Source of the DNA: an uncultured Selenomonadales bacterium
Lineage (GTDB): Bacteria; Bacillota; Negativicutes; Selenomonadales; Selenomonadaceae
Reading direction: 5' to 3'
Assembly: GCA_946408105.1 (NCBI GenBank)
Contig: CAMJQS010000004.1
Location: 1-41,847, forward strand
DNA length: 41,847 nt
The notes beneath the pieces are model-generated. The model saw only the letters and a list, made by a program, of their open reading frames with translations. It ran no database searches and was not told the DNA's origin. This document shows, piece after piece, positions 1 to 8,067 of this stretch; the stretch's first letter is position 1, and each line of letters begins with the position of its first letter. The position numbers and the translations under genes were made by a program.

Positions 1-29
1 TGAGCAAATGGGATTAAGGAGGAGTTGTA

Positions 30-2678
30 TTGGACACGTCACGAAAAATTTGCACTGTCTTGACCGCAGAGGATTTGTCAACGGAAAAAATTTCCGAGAC
101 TGCTGCGACAATCGAGCAGAACTTGAACAAAGTTTATCTGCTGAATCCGAGCGTAAGGCTTTGCAACGTCATCGATCGTTTGAGTAAAGTCATTCGCAAG
201 AAAAGTGCGCTGACCAAAACGCGCATGGCTTATAATTTGTCGTTCGGGCTTAAAACCGTGCTCAAGACCGGCAACGACCTTTCCGCCGACGGCGTCGAGG
301 TAAAAACTTGCGCCGACCTGTTGGAACTCATCTTGGACGAAAATCTTTCTCTCAAGCGCGAAGATTATCACGTCATCATCGACGACGAAAATTTGACCGA
401 CAAAGAACTTGCCAATAAAGCCGTCGCAAAACTTTTCCAGCAGACGATTTTTCTTAACATCGGGCTCGACATTCAAAAGAAGTCCGAAATCAAAATGGCG
501 ATAATGAAAGACCGTTTCCGCGCAAATTATTCCGAACTCGTCGAGCAGATTAAGCAGCAGAAAAATTTTCTTAATTCGGCACTTCAACACGCGGGGCTCA
601 ACGACAGCGGAAAAAAGCGCGTCACTGAAATTTTGAGCGCCTTGAAACAAACCGAGGAAAGACTTGCGGCGGCTAAGATGCGGCCGTTGCGTATCGCGGC
701 AATGGGCACCAAAAAAGCCGGCAAGAGCGTCGTCATCAACGATTTGCTTCGCCGCGACTTTGCGCCGACAAGTATCCTTCTTCCCACGCCCAACACGGTT
801 AAATACATTCCTATCGCTCCCGACGGTCAACTTACTCTCGACTACGACGGCAAAAAGCTTACCTTCGACACGGCGGAAGCCATTAAAAAATTTATCGGCG
901 ATGAGTTTACAAAAGCGCAGGAGAAAACCGGCAAAGGTGCCGCGCTTCCCGACATGACGATTTACTATCCTTGCGACGATCTCAACGGCTACGAGATTTG
1001 GGACACGCCCGGTCCGAATTACGCGGGCGCGGGCGACGAACATCGCAAGAACGCCGAAGCTTGTATCCGCGAAGTTGACGTTTGTATTTTCGTTATGGAT
1101 TATTCCAAATACCTCACCGACGACGAGGTGAACTTTTTAAAAGACATTCGCTCCGCCTTTCAAAAGAACAATAAATTTTACTCGCTGTTCATCACCGTCA
1201 ACAAAATCGATTTGATTTACACGTCGGAAGGTCAAAAGTCCGTCAATCTCGTGCTCGACTATATCGGCGGCAAACTCGAAGCCCTCGACTACAAAAATAT
1301 CGTCGTCTTCGGGACGAGTGCCTTGCAGAGTTTTTATCTGGACAAAGTTATTGAGCTTGCCAAAGCCGACGGCGCAACGAAGCCGCCCTTTGTCACTACT
1401 GATTCAGTAAATGAACTCGAAGAAAATCACGAGGAAGAAGACGAATTGCTTTTGACGCAAATTGATTTTATTCAAGGTATGATAAATAATTTGCGGCGTT
1501 TTCACGGCATTAAAGGTGCGACAGAAAAAGAAATCGAAGCGTTCAGCGGCATTCCCCAGCTCCGCCGCTACACGAAATATATCGGCGAGACGAAAGCGGA
1601 CATGGAAATCGTCAACAAGGTTGTCGGTGACTGCGAAGGACACTTTGCAATGATTAAAAGCGCGCTTGACGTTGTTGTCTACCAAACTTTGAGCGACGAG
1701 GCTAAAAAATATCTTGAACAAGTCGTTCCGAAAATCGACGAAGTCAACAACATGGCTAGAGATATGAAAGCAAGCTTGAGCAGCCTTTTGGATTTAAAAG
1801 CCCTGCATGAAGCAAAGGTCAACGCTCAAAAAAGCAACGACAGCATAAAGAGGCAAGCCATTAACGATTTTGATGCCAACGTCAATGACATCGTGAAGCG
1901 CAAATTGCCGAATAACGACAGCACGGGAAAATTTATTCGCGAATTTGTCGACAACCCCGGCGATAATCACGATTTCATAGACAAAATTTTTTCGGACGTG
2001 GCGGACGGATTCAAGTATATTACAAACAGCGCGGGCGAAGAAACTCAAAGAATTGCGAAAGATGTGGCGGGTAACAGAAAAGAAAAAATTGAACGCGGAC
2101 TGACAACGGTTACGGCAAAGATTGTCGAGAAGGTCAAGAAGATTAACGACATGCTGAAAAAATCAGGCGTGCCGACTATTACCTTGCCGAGTTTCCCTGT
2201 TTCCGTTTCGATAGATGTGAAAAGCGCGCAATTTAAAGAGCACTTTGACGCGCAAAAAATTTTCAACTTCGCGGAGGGTTCCATTAAGAAAGTTGAGCGC
2301 ACAGGATTTTTCGGCTGGATTGCGGATATATTCACAACGAAAACCATCGTTGACATTGAAGAATTCCAAAGAAATCTTTCCGCCGAAATTAAAAGAATCG
2401 GTCACCCGGAACTTGAACGCGAATTTAATAATCTGTCGCGGCAATTAAATGACGAGCTTGAAAAAGTTTTTATTCGTTTCGATAAAGATTGCGATGACAC
2501 GCGGAAAATTTACATGACGATTTTTGAGAACACCAACCGCAACATAATTGAAGTTCGCGACGAAACCGGCAAGAAGAAAGCCGAACTCGACCGCAACATT
2601 GCCGCGCTTAAGGAGATTTCCGCCCACTTTCAGCCGTATTTTAAAATTTGGAGCGATATTCGAGTGGAGGACGAGTAA
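30..2678 (+). CDS. Dynamin-like large GTPase (882 aa, TTG start)
   Basis: G1/P-loop GTKKAGKS, G3 DTPGPNYAG, G4 NKID, long helical C-terminal region with a hydrophobic patch (FFGWIADIF); SD AAGGAGGA upstream of TTG at 30. Confidence 0.85.
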   Translation: MDTSRKICTVLTAEDLSTEKISETAATIEQNLNKVYLLNPSVRLCNVIDRLSKVIRKKSALTKTRMAYNLSFGLKTVLKTGNDLSADGVEVKTCADLLELILDENLSLKREDYHVIIDDENLTDKELANKAVAKLFQQTIFLNIGLDIQKKSEIKMAIMKDRFRANYSELVEQIKQQKNFLNSALQHAGLNDSGKKRVTEILSALKQTEERLAAAKMRPLRIAAMGTKKAGKSVVINDLLRRDFAPTSILLPTPNTVKYIPIAPDGQLTLDYDGKKLTFDTAEAIKKFIGDEFTKAQEKTGKGAALPDMTIYYPCDDLNGYEIWDTPGPNYAGAGDEHRKNAEACIREVDVCIFVMDYSKYLTDDEVNFLKDIRSAFQKNNKFYSLFITVNKIDLIYTSEGQKSVNLVLDYIGGKLEALDYKNIVVFGTSALQSFYLDKVIELAKADGATKPPFVTTDSVNELEENHEEEDELLLTQIDFIQGMINNLRRFHGIKGATEKEIEAFSGIPQLRRYTKYIGETKADMEIVNKVVGDCEGHFAMIKSALDVVVYQTLSDEAKKYLEQVVPKIDEVNNMARDMKASLSSLLDLKALHEAKVNAQKSNDSIKRQAINDFDANVNDIVKRKLPNNDSTGKFIREFVDNPGDNHDFIDKIFSDVADGFKYITNSAGEETQRIAKDVAGNRKEKIERGLTTVTAKIVEKVKKINDMLKKSGVPTITLPSFPVSVSIDVKSAQFKEHFDAQKIFNFAEGSIKKVERTGFFGWIADIFTTKTIVDIEEFQRNLSAEIKRIGHPELEREFNNLSRQLNDELEKVFIRFDKDCDDTRKIYMTIFENTNRNIIEVRDETGKKKAELDRNIAALKEISAHFQPYFKIWSDIRVEDE

Positions 2679-3280
2679 TGTTTACGACGTCGGCTTTTAA
2701 TTTAATAAGGCGAAATTGTCCCGAAGACCTCGATGAACTTTTGCGGCTCTTGGATATTAAGGACGAGCCCGATTGGGAACATGGCGACGAATTTGACATT
2801 GCTCAAGACTTGGACAAAAAGATTGACGAAAAAATTTGCGCGTTGCTCAACAGCGATTCGGACTTGGCGGGCTACGCGAAATTACTCGACATGGGCGGCA
2901 TAAAATTTTCCGTCAGCGAAACGCGCAAAGAACGGCTTGCGAAAATCATTGATAATCGCGACCAAATTTTGAACGGTAAAAACTCCACTGCAAAATTCAA
3001 ATGCATGAAGGCGTCAAGCTTTGATTTAAACATCCCTGTTAAAAGCCTTTTGAATACGTTGACGGGTGCCAAGTTGATTGTTGCGTTAGAAAGAGAATGT
3101 GATTTAAGTTCCGATGCTAAACAAAGAATAAAAAATATTATCGTTGAAGAACTTGGCGCGGTCGATGAAATTTTATTGGCGGTAATTCCTTCCAAAACTT
3201 TTTCTGTGCCGCCGATTCGCGATTTGGATAAGGTGTTTGAAATTTTGACGCAGGTCGATGAAATCTACAAAAAAATTTAA
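2678..3280 (+). CDS. Hypothetical dynamin-operon protein, paralog A (about 200 aa)
   Basis: ATG at 2678 overlaps the GTPase stop (TAATG), so likely translationally coupled; N-terminal ~100 aa closely matches the next ORF. Confidence 0.8.
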   Translation: MFTTSAFNLIRRNCPEDLDELLRLLDIKDEPDWEHGDEFDIAQDLDKKIDEKICALLNSDSDLAGYAKLLDMGGIKFSVSETRKERLAKIIDNRDQILNGKNSTAKFKCMKASSFDLNIPVKSLLNTLTGAKLIVALERECDLSSDAKQRIKNIIVEELGAVDEILLAVIPSKTFSVPPIRDLDKVFEILTQVDEIYKKI

Positions 3281-3301
3281 GACAAAGGAGGAGACTGAAT
3301 T

Positions 3302-3802
3302 TTGTTTACGGCGTCGGCTTTTAGTTTAATGCGGAAAAATTGTCCCGCTGAGTTGAATGAACTTTTACGGCTCTTAAAAATTAACTACAAGCCCGATTGG
3401 GAACACGGTGACGAATTTAAAATTGCTGAAAAACTCGACGACGAGATTAACAAAAAAATTTGCGCGTTACTCAAGAGCGATTCGGATTTGGCGGGCTACG
3501 CTAAGTTGCTTGATATGGGCGGCATTAAATTTGATTCGGGCGAGACGCGCAACAACATGCTGAAAAAAATTCTTGCCAATCGCAATAAAATTTTAAACGG
3601 AGCCGCCGCGCAAGTCGGCAATAAAAATTCTTCGTCTGATTCGGATTTATCACTTTGGGCAAGGATAGTCAGGTTCTTTAAAAGATTATTCGGCTTAGAT
3701 GAACCTGCGCCGCCTCAACCGTCGGATAAACTTTCGAGAGAAGAAATTAAAAACGTGTTTCCGATTTTGGAACAGGTGAATAAAATTTTTAACGCAATCT
3801 GA
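3302..3802 (+). CDS. Hypothetical dynamin-operon protein, paralog B (166 aa, TTG start) with basic amphipathic segment
   Basis: SD AAAGGAGG upstream; shares MFT.SAF.L.R.NCP..L.ELLRLL....PDWEHGDEF.IA..LD..I..KICALL.SDSDLAGYAKLLDMGGIKF with paralog A; SLWARIVRFFKRLFGL segment. Confidence 0.8.
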   Translation: MFTASAFSLMRKNCPAELNELLRLLKINYKPDWEHGDEFKIAEKLDDEINKKICALLKSDSDLAGYAKLLDMGGIKFDSGETRNNMLKKILANRNKILNGAAAQVGNKNSSSDSDLSLWARIVRFFKRLFGLDEPAPPQPSDKLSREEIKNVFPILEQVNKIFNAI

Positions 3803-3822
3803 TTTTCGTCATGGATTCTTTG

Positions 3823-3852
3823 CACGGGTGCTCCATGCGCCTGTGTTTTTTT
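3823..3852 (+). terminator. Rho-independent terminator closing the dynamin operon
   Basis: CACGGGTGC-TCCAT-GCGCCTGTG hairpin (two G-T pairs) followed by TTTTTTT. Confidence 0.75.
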
Positions 3853-3951
3853 GTCTGCCGGAAGAGCGGAAGCTTTCTGATGTAAATTTTTTGTGTTACA
3901 ATCGACGACGGAAAAATTTTTTTTGCACAGAATCTTGAGGAGGCGAACGCC

Positions 3952-4941
3952 GTGGGTCTTGTTGTAAGAAGTTTCGTGGATGCACCAAAATTTAATTTCA
4001 CAGATGAAGAATTTGTTTTGTTTTCCGCGCCACCGAACTTTGATTATCGTCCGCTCCTAAAAAAATTCGACGCGGCGGCAATCGCAAAATCGCCGATAAA
4101 ATATTTCGACGCGCTGTTGAACGTGGCCGACGAACTTTTGAAATTTTTGGAAGAGTACGGAGCCGCGCAGAAAGAGACAATCGCGGAAGGTTTGAAATTA
4201 ACGCTCAAGCTCAAAGCAAAATACGTCGACGACCCGAAGCTCACGCCCGAAGAAAATTTTTTGTTCGCCGAACGTCAAAAATTTTTGGCGCAACGACTCG
4301 ACCTTTCAACCGACGCGCCCGCCAAAAAAATTTTGTCCGTCAAAGCTCAAGCCGAAAATTTTTTCGCGCAACTGGACGCAATAAACAGCGACAACCGCTC
4401 CGTTCACGACTTGGCCGAACTGCAAGCCGAGCCGCGCGCAGAGTTTGAATTTCTCGTCGAAAATTTGGCGCGAATAATCTTGGATGCGCAACGCAAAGTC
4501 GACTTCTTCGCCGCACACAAAAATTTTGTTTCCGCCGTCGTGAATTTTCATTCCGAGTGGCACGACGCTTACAAATCTTTCAAGACGGGCTTGCGCGAAG
4601 AATTTTTTGCCATATGCCGCAAAGAAAATATCGGCGAAGAAATTTTCGTTGCGCGTTACGAAGATTGGCGGACGAAACGTTTTGAGCTTGAGGAAAAAAT
4701 TTTGCCGCTCGTCGCGTTCGTGCTCAAAGGGAATTTGCTCGACGCGGCCGAAAAAATTTTTAAAATCCTGCGCGCTTATCGGGAGGCCGTCGACAAATTT
4801 TATCTGCACGAACGGAAAAATGTTTGTCCAAAGTTCGCGGCGGCCGACGACCTGCAAAAAATAATTTCTTCGCGCAAAAAGACCGAAGAGAAAATTTTTC
4901 TTTTGCGTTGGGCGGAACCGTTTTTGAATTGCGAATCGTAA
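3952..4941 (+). CDS. Hypothetical helix-rich protein (329 aa, GTG start)
   Basis: Long ORF with SD GAGGAGG before GTG; no family recognised. Confidence 0.7.
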   Translation: MGLVVRSFVDAPKFNFTDEEFVLFSAPPNFDYRPLLKKFDAAAIAKSPIKYFDALLNVADELLKFLEEYGAAQKETIAEGLKLTLKLKAKYVDDPKLTPEENFLFAERQKFLAQRLDLSTDAPAKKILSVKAQAENFFAQLDAINSDNRSVHDLAELQAEPRAEFEFLVENLARIILDAQRKVDFFAAHKNFVSAVVNFHSEWHDAYKSFKTGLREEFFAICRKENIGEEIFVARYEDWRTKRFELEEKILPLVAFVLKGNLLDAAEKIFKILRAYREAVDKFYLHERKNVCPKFAAADDLQKIISSRKKTEEKIFLLRWAEPFLNCES

Positions 4942-5032
4942 ACTTTTTCGCGAACCGAGCGACGCTTGACTTTGCATTGGTTTTGCATTAACCTTGAAAA
5001 AATTTCGCAGAAGTTGAGGACGATAAAAACTT

Positions 5033-5836
5033 ATGACGGACGTACAAAATCAAGCAGACGGGCGCGGCATAAAAATCCGGAGGACGGGAGTAACGAGAGT
5101 GCACCTGCCGTTTTTTATTTCGGACGGCGGGGACGTTCAACAAGTCGCGGCGCAAATTCGATTCACGGTCGCGCTGGCAGAAAATTTGCGCGGGACGCAC
5201 ATGAGCCGCCTGACAGAAATTTTGACGGATTGGACGCGCCGCCCGATTAAAATTCCCGACGTGGAAAAAATTTTGCTCGACGCGCTGGAAAAACTTTCGA
5301 CGGACTTTGCGACTATTTCCATCGCGTTCAAATATTTTTTTGAAAAACTTTCGCCCGTGTCGTCGAAGGCGTCGTACAGTTCGGTTGAGAGCGAATTTAT
5401 CGGCGAGCTTGAGCGCGGCGGCCGCATGAAATTTACTTTGGGCTTGAGCGTTCCGTTTACGTCGCTTTGTCCGTGCAGCAAAGAAATTTCGGACTTCGGC
5501 GCGCACAACCAACGCTCCGTCTGCCGCGTTAAGTTGGACTTCAAAAATTTTGACGACGTGTCGATAAAAAAATTTGTTCGGCTGATTGAAGCTCAAGGCT
5601 CCACGGAAATTTTTCCAATCCTAAAGCGCGAAGACGAAAAATTTATAACCGAAGCCGCCTATCAAAATCCAAAGTTCGTGGAAGATATTTTGCGGGACGT
5701 GGTGCTTGCACTTCGCCGCGAAAAAAATTTATCGGCGTTCGCTGTCGAGTGTGAGAACTTTGAATCGATTCACAACCACAACGCCTTCGCCAGTCACGAA
5801 GAGCAACGTGACGTTGCATCCAATGAGCGCGCTTGA
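5033..5836 (+). CDS. folE2: GTP cyclohydrolase I type IB (FolE2/MptA family)
   Basis: GTHMSRLTEIL, LCPCSKEISDFGAHNQRS and HNHNAFASHEEQ motifs characteristic of FolE2. Confidence 0.93.
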   Translation: MTDVQNQADGRGIKIRRTGVTRVHLPFFISDGGDVQQVAAQIRFTVALAENLRGTHMSRLTEILTDWTRRPIKIPDVEKILLDALEKLSTDFATISIAFKYFFEKLSPVSSKASYSSVESEFIGELERGGRMKFTLGLSVPFTSLCPCSKEISDFGAHNQRSVCRVKLDFKNFDDVSIKKFVRLIEAQGSTEIFPILKREDEKFITEAAYQNPKFVEDILRDVVLALRREKNLSAFAVECENFESIHNHNAFASHEEQRDVASNERA

Positions 5837-5903
5837 GTTAAGAAAAATTTTTAATCGCTCGCCGCGTTTGAAACTTTATTACCACGAAGAAATTTTGTAA
5901 AAG

Positions 5904-5937
5904 AAAAACTCCCCGCCGTTTGACGAGGAGTTTTTTT
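5904..5937. terminator. Bidirectional terminator between convergent folE2 and sucD
   Basis: AAAAACTCC ... GGAGTTTTTTT inverted repeat. Confidence 0.75.
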
Positions 5938-5952
5938 GTTGCAAAAAATTTT

Positions 5953-6855
5953 TCAACAGGTGTGACAGATTTCGTAAATGCCTGCGCGCTTGAGCGTGTC
6001 AACGACGGTGTCGCCGATGTGAGCGACGGTATCGGCCACTTGAATTCCGACGGCGTTCATTGCTTTAATTTTGTCGGCCGCCGTGCCTTTGCCGCCGCTG
6101 ATAATCGCGCCCGCGTGCCCCATGCGTTTGCCGGGAGGAGCCTGGCGTCCTGCGATAAAAGCCGTCACGGGTTTTTCGGGCATGTTCTGAGCAATCCAAC
6201 GCGCGGCGTCCTCTTCGGCGTCGCCGCCAATTTCGCCGATAAGCAAAACGGCTTTGGTCTCGTCGTCCTCTTTGAAAAGTTTCAAGATGTCAATGAAGTC
6301 CGAGCCTTTGACAGGGTCGCCGCCGATGCCGACGCTGGTCGTAATGCCGATGCCCGCGTTCATAAGTTGAAAGGCCGCCTCATAAGTCAAAGTTCCCGAA
6401 CGCGAAACCAAACCGACGTGGCCTTTCTTCTGGACGTTGCCGGGAATGATTCCGAGTTTGGTTTCGTCCGTCGTCATAATGCCGGGGCAGTTCGGGCCGA
6501 TGAGCCGAGTTTTTTTGCCGAGCATGTACCGACGAACTTTAACCATATCCACAACGGGAATGTGTTCGGTAATGCAGACGACCAAATCCAATCCCGCGTC
6601 GACCGCCTCAAGAATCGAATCGGCCGCGAACGGTGCGGGCACGTAGATAACGGAAGCCGTCGCGCCCGTGGCTTTAACGGCGTCCTCCACCGTGTTGAAA
6701 ACGGGCACGCCTTCGACGGTTTGTCCGGCCTTGCCGGGTGTCACGCCGCCGACAATCTTTGTGCCGTAAGCGAGCATTTGTTTCGTGTGGAAAGTCGCCG
6801 CCTTGCCGGTTATGCCCTGGACGATGACTTTCGTGTTTCTGTCAGCCAAAATCAC
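5953..6855 (-). CDS. sucD: Succinyl-CoA synthetase (ADP-forming) alpha subunit
   Basis: [38 protein letters not shown] motifs. Start at GTG 6855 preferred over ORF-track start 6864 on SD spacing (AAGGAG). Confidence 0.92.
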   Translation of the reverse strand: MILADRNTKVIVQGITGKAATFHTKQMLAYGTKIVGGVTPGKAGQTVEGVPVFNTVEDAVKATGATASVIYVPAPFAADSILEAVDAGLDLVVCITEHIPVVDMVKVRRYMLGKKTRLIGPNCPGIMTTDETKLGIIPGNVQKKGHVGLVSRSGTLTYEAAFQLMNAGIGITTSVGIGGDPVKGSDFIDILKLFKEDDETKAVLLIGEIGGDAEEDAARWIAQNMPEKPVTAFIAGRQAPPGKRMGHAGAIISGGKGTAADKIKAMNAVGIQVADTVAHIGDTVVDTLKRAGIYEICHTC

Positions 6856-6885
6856 TTTATCCACTCCTTGAAAAATTTTTATCGC

Positions 6886-7806
6886 TTAAAAAAATTCCTT
6901 GTCGATAATCTTGTCATAAATGTAACCTTCGCGGACGCCCGAATCGCTGTAGAGAATGTGCAGGCTGCCGAAACGTTTTGCCAGCACGTCGGCGATTATC
7001 AGCCCCGGCATAAACGTATGCATTCTTTCGGGCACGGTCTTCATCAGCAAAATTTTGTCGGGGACAATCAGCTCGTGGTCGCGGCGGAAGCGGTGCAAGA
7101 TGTCTTGAATCCTGCGGACTTCCATGCGCATGTTTTGTCGTGTCATTCCGTACATTGCGTTGTAAAGAGCCATCGCGCCTTTGAACGTTCCGCCTATCCC
7201 GCAAATTTGAGCGTGACTTACGGCTTGAAATTCTTTAACCGCGCTGACGGTCGCTTCCGCCTCGGCGTACATTTCCGCAATCTCAACCGTGCTGGGCAAA
7301 ATGTGTACGCCCGTGTAGCGCGTGTGGAAACTCAAGCTCCCGATTGGCAAGCTGGCTTTAACTTGAATCTCGCGTTCTTTGAAGTAAACAATTTCGGTGG
7401 AGCCGCCGCCAATGTCAATGAGCAAACCTTTCTCGTCGATAAGGTCGTGGGTCGCGCCGATAAAATCGTAAGTCGCCTCGTCGTCGCCGCTCATCAAAAT
7501 AATATTTATGCCCGTGCGGAAAGAAATTTCGTCGACGGCCTGCGAACCGTTAATTGCGTTGCGCAGGGCAGCCGTGGTGAAGGCGGTCACTTGCGTTATC
7601 CCGAAGTCGTCGAGGAAGTGACGGTATTCGCCGATAATCTCAACCACTTTGTCGATGCCCTGCCGTTGCATCACGCCGTCGCGAACGTAAGAGGCAAGTC
7701 CGACGGTGTGTTTCCTTTTCATGAGCATTTCGACGCGGTCGCCGTCAATGTCGTATACTGCCATGCGAATCGTGTTCGAGCCGACATCAATCATAGCGTA
7801 GAGCAT
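6886..7806 (-). CDS. Ppx/GppA-family exopolyphosphatase / pppGpp phosphatase
   Basis: N-terminal MIDVGSNTIRMAVYDI, LIDIGGGSTEIVYF and GIGGTFKGA motifs; ATG 7806 preferred (SD GGAGG). Confidence 0.88.
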   Translation of the reverse strand: MLYAMIDVGSNTIRMAVYDIDGDRVEMLMKRKHTVGLASYVRDGVMQRQGIDKVVEIIGEYRHFLDDFGITQVTAFTTAALRNAINGSQAVDEISFRTGINIILMSGDDEATYDFIGATHDLIDEKGLLIDIGGGSTEIVYFKEREIQVKASLPIGSLSFHTRYTGVHILPSTVEIAEMYAEAEATVSAVKEFQAVSHAQICGIGGTFKGAMALYNAMYGMTRQNMRMEVRRIQDILHRFRRDHELIVPDKILLMKTVPERMHTFMPGLIIADVLAKRFGSLHILYSDSGVREGYIYDKIIDKEFF

Positions 7807-7868
7807 TGCGCCCACCTCCTTGCCAAAAGTTTATTCGGCGCGTTTTGCGATTAACCTGCTTTAAATTC

Positions 7869-7939
7869 AATTAGGAATGCGAAATGCGTAATGCGAAATG
7901 CGTAATGATTTTTTAATTGCGCATTGCGCATTCCTAATT
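7869..7939. repeat. AATGCG-type short tandem repeats flanked by 13-bp inverted repeat
   Basis: AATTAGGAATGCG (7869-7881) / CGCATTCCTAATT (7927-7939), with AATGCGAAATGCGT repeated between. Confidence 0.8.
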
Positions 7940-7958
7940 ACGCATTGCTTTTTTGGGC

Positions 7959-7987
7959 TTGACATAAATTTTATTCAAGTATAAAAT
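7959..7987 (+). promoter_or_regulatory. Putative sigma-A-type promoter for rpoBC
   Basis: TTGACA, 17-nt spacer, TAAAAT. Confidence 0.6.
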
Positions 7988-8067
7988 TTACAGCTACTGA
8001 TTGAATTAGGATGGATTAATTTTGCGCGACTTCAGGCATTTAAATTCAGCGAGGAGGACGACGGCCT

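Noticed and set aside
5920-7854. 644-aa plus-strand ORF antisense to sucD and ppx
   Set aside because: Fully antisense to two well-conserved genes; its composition matches a codon-bias shadow and it shows no recognisable domain.
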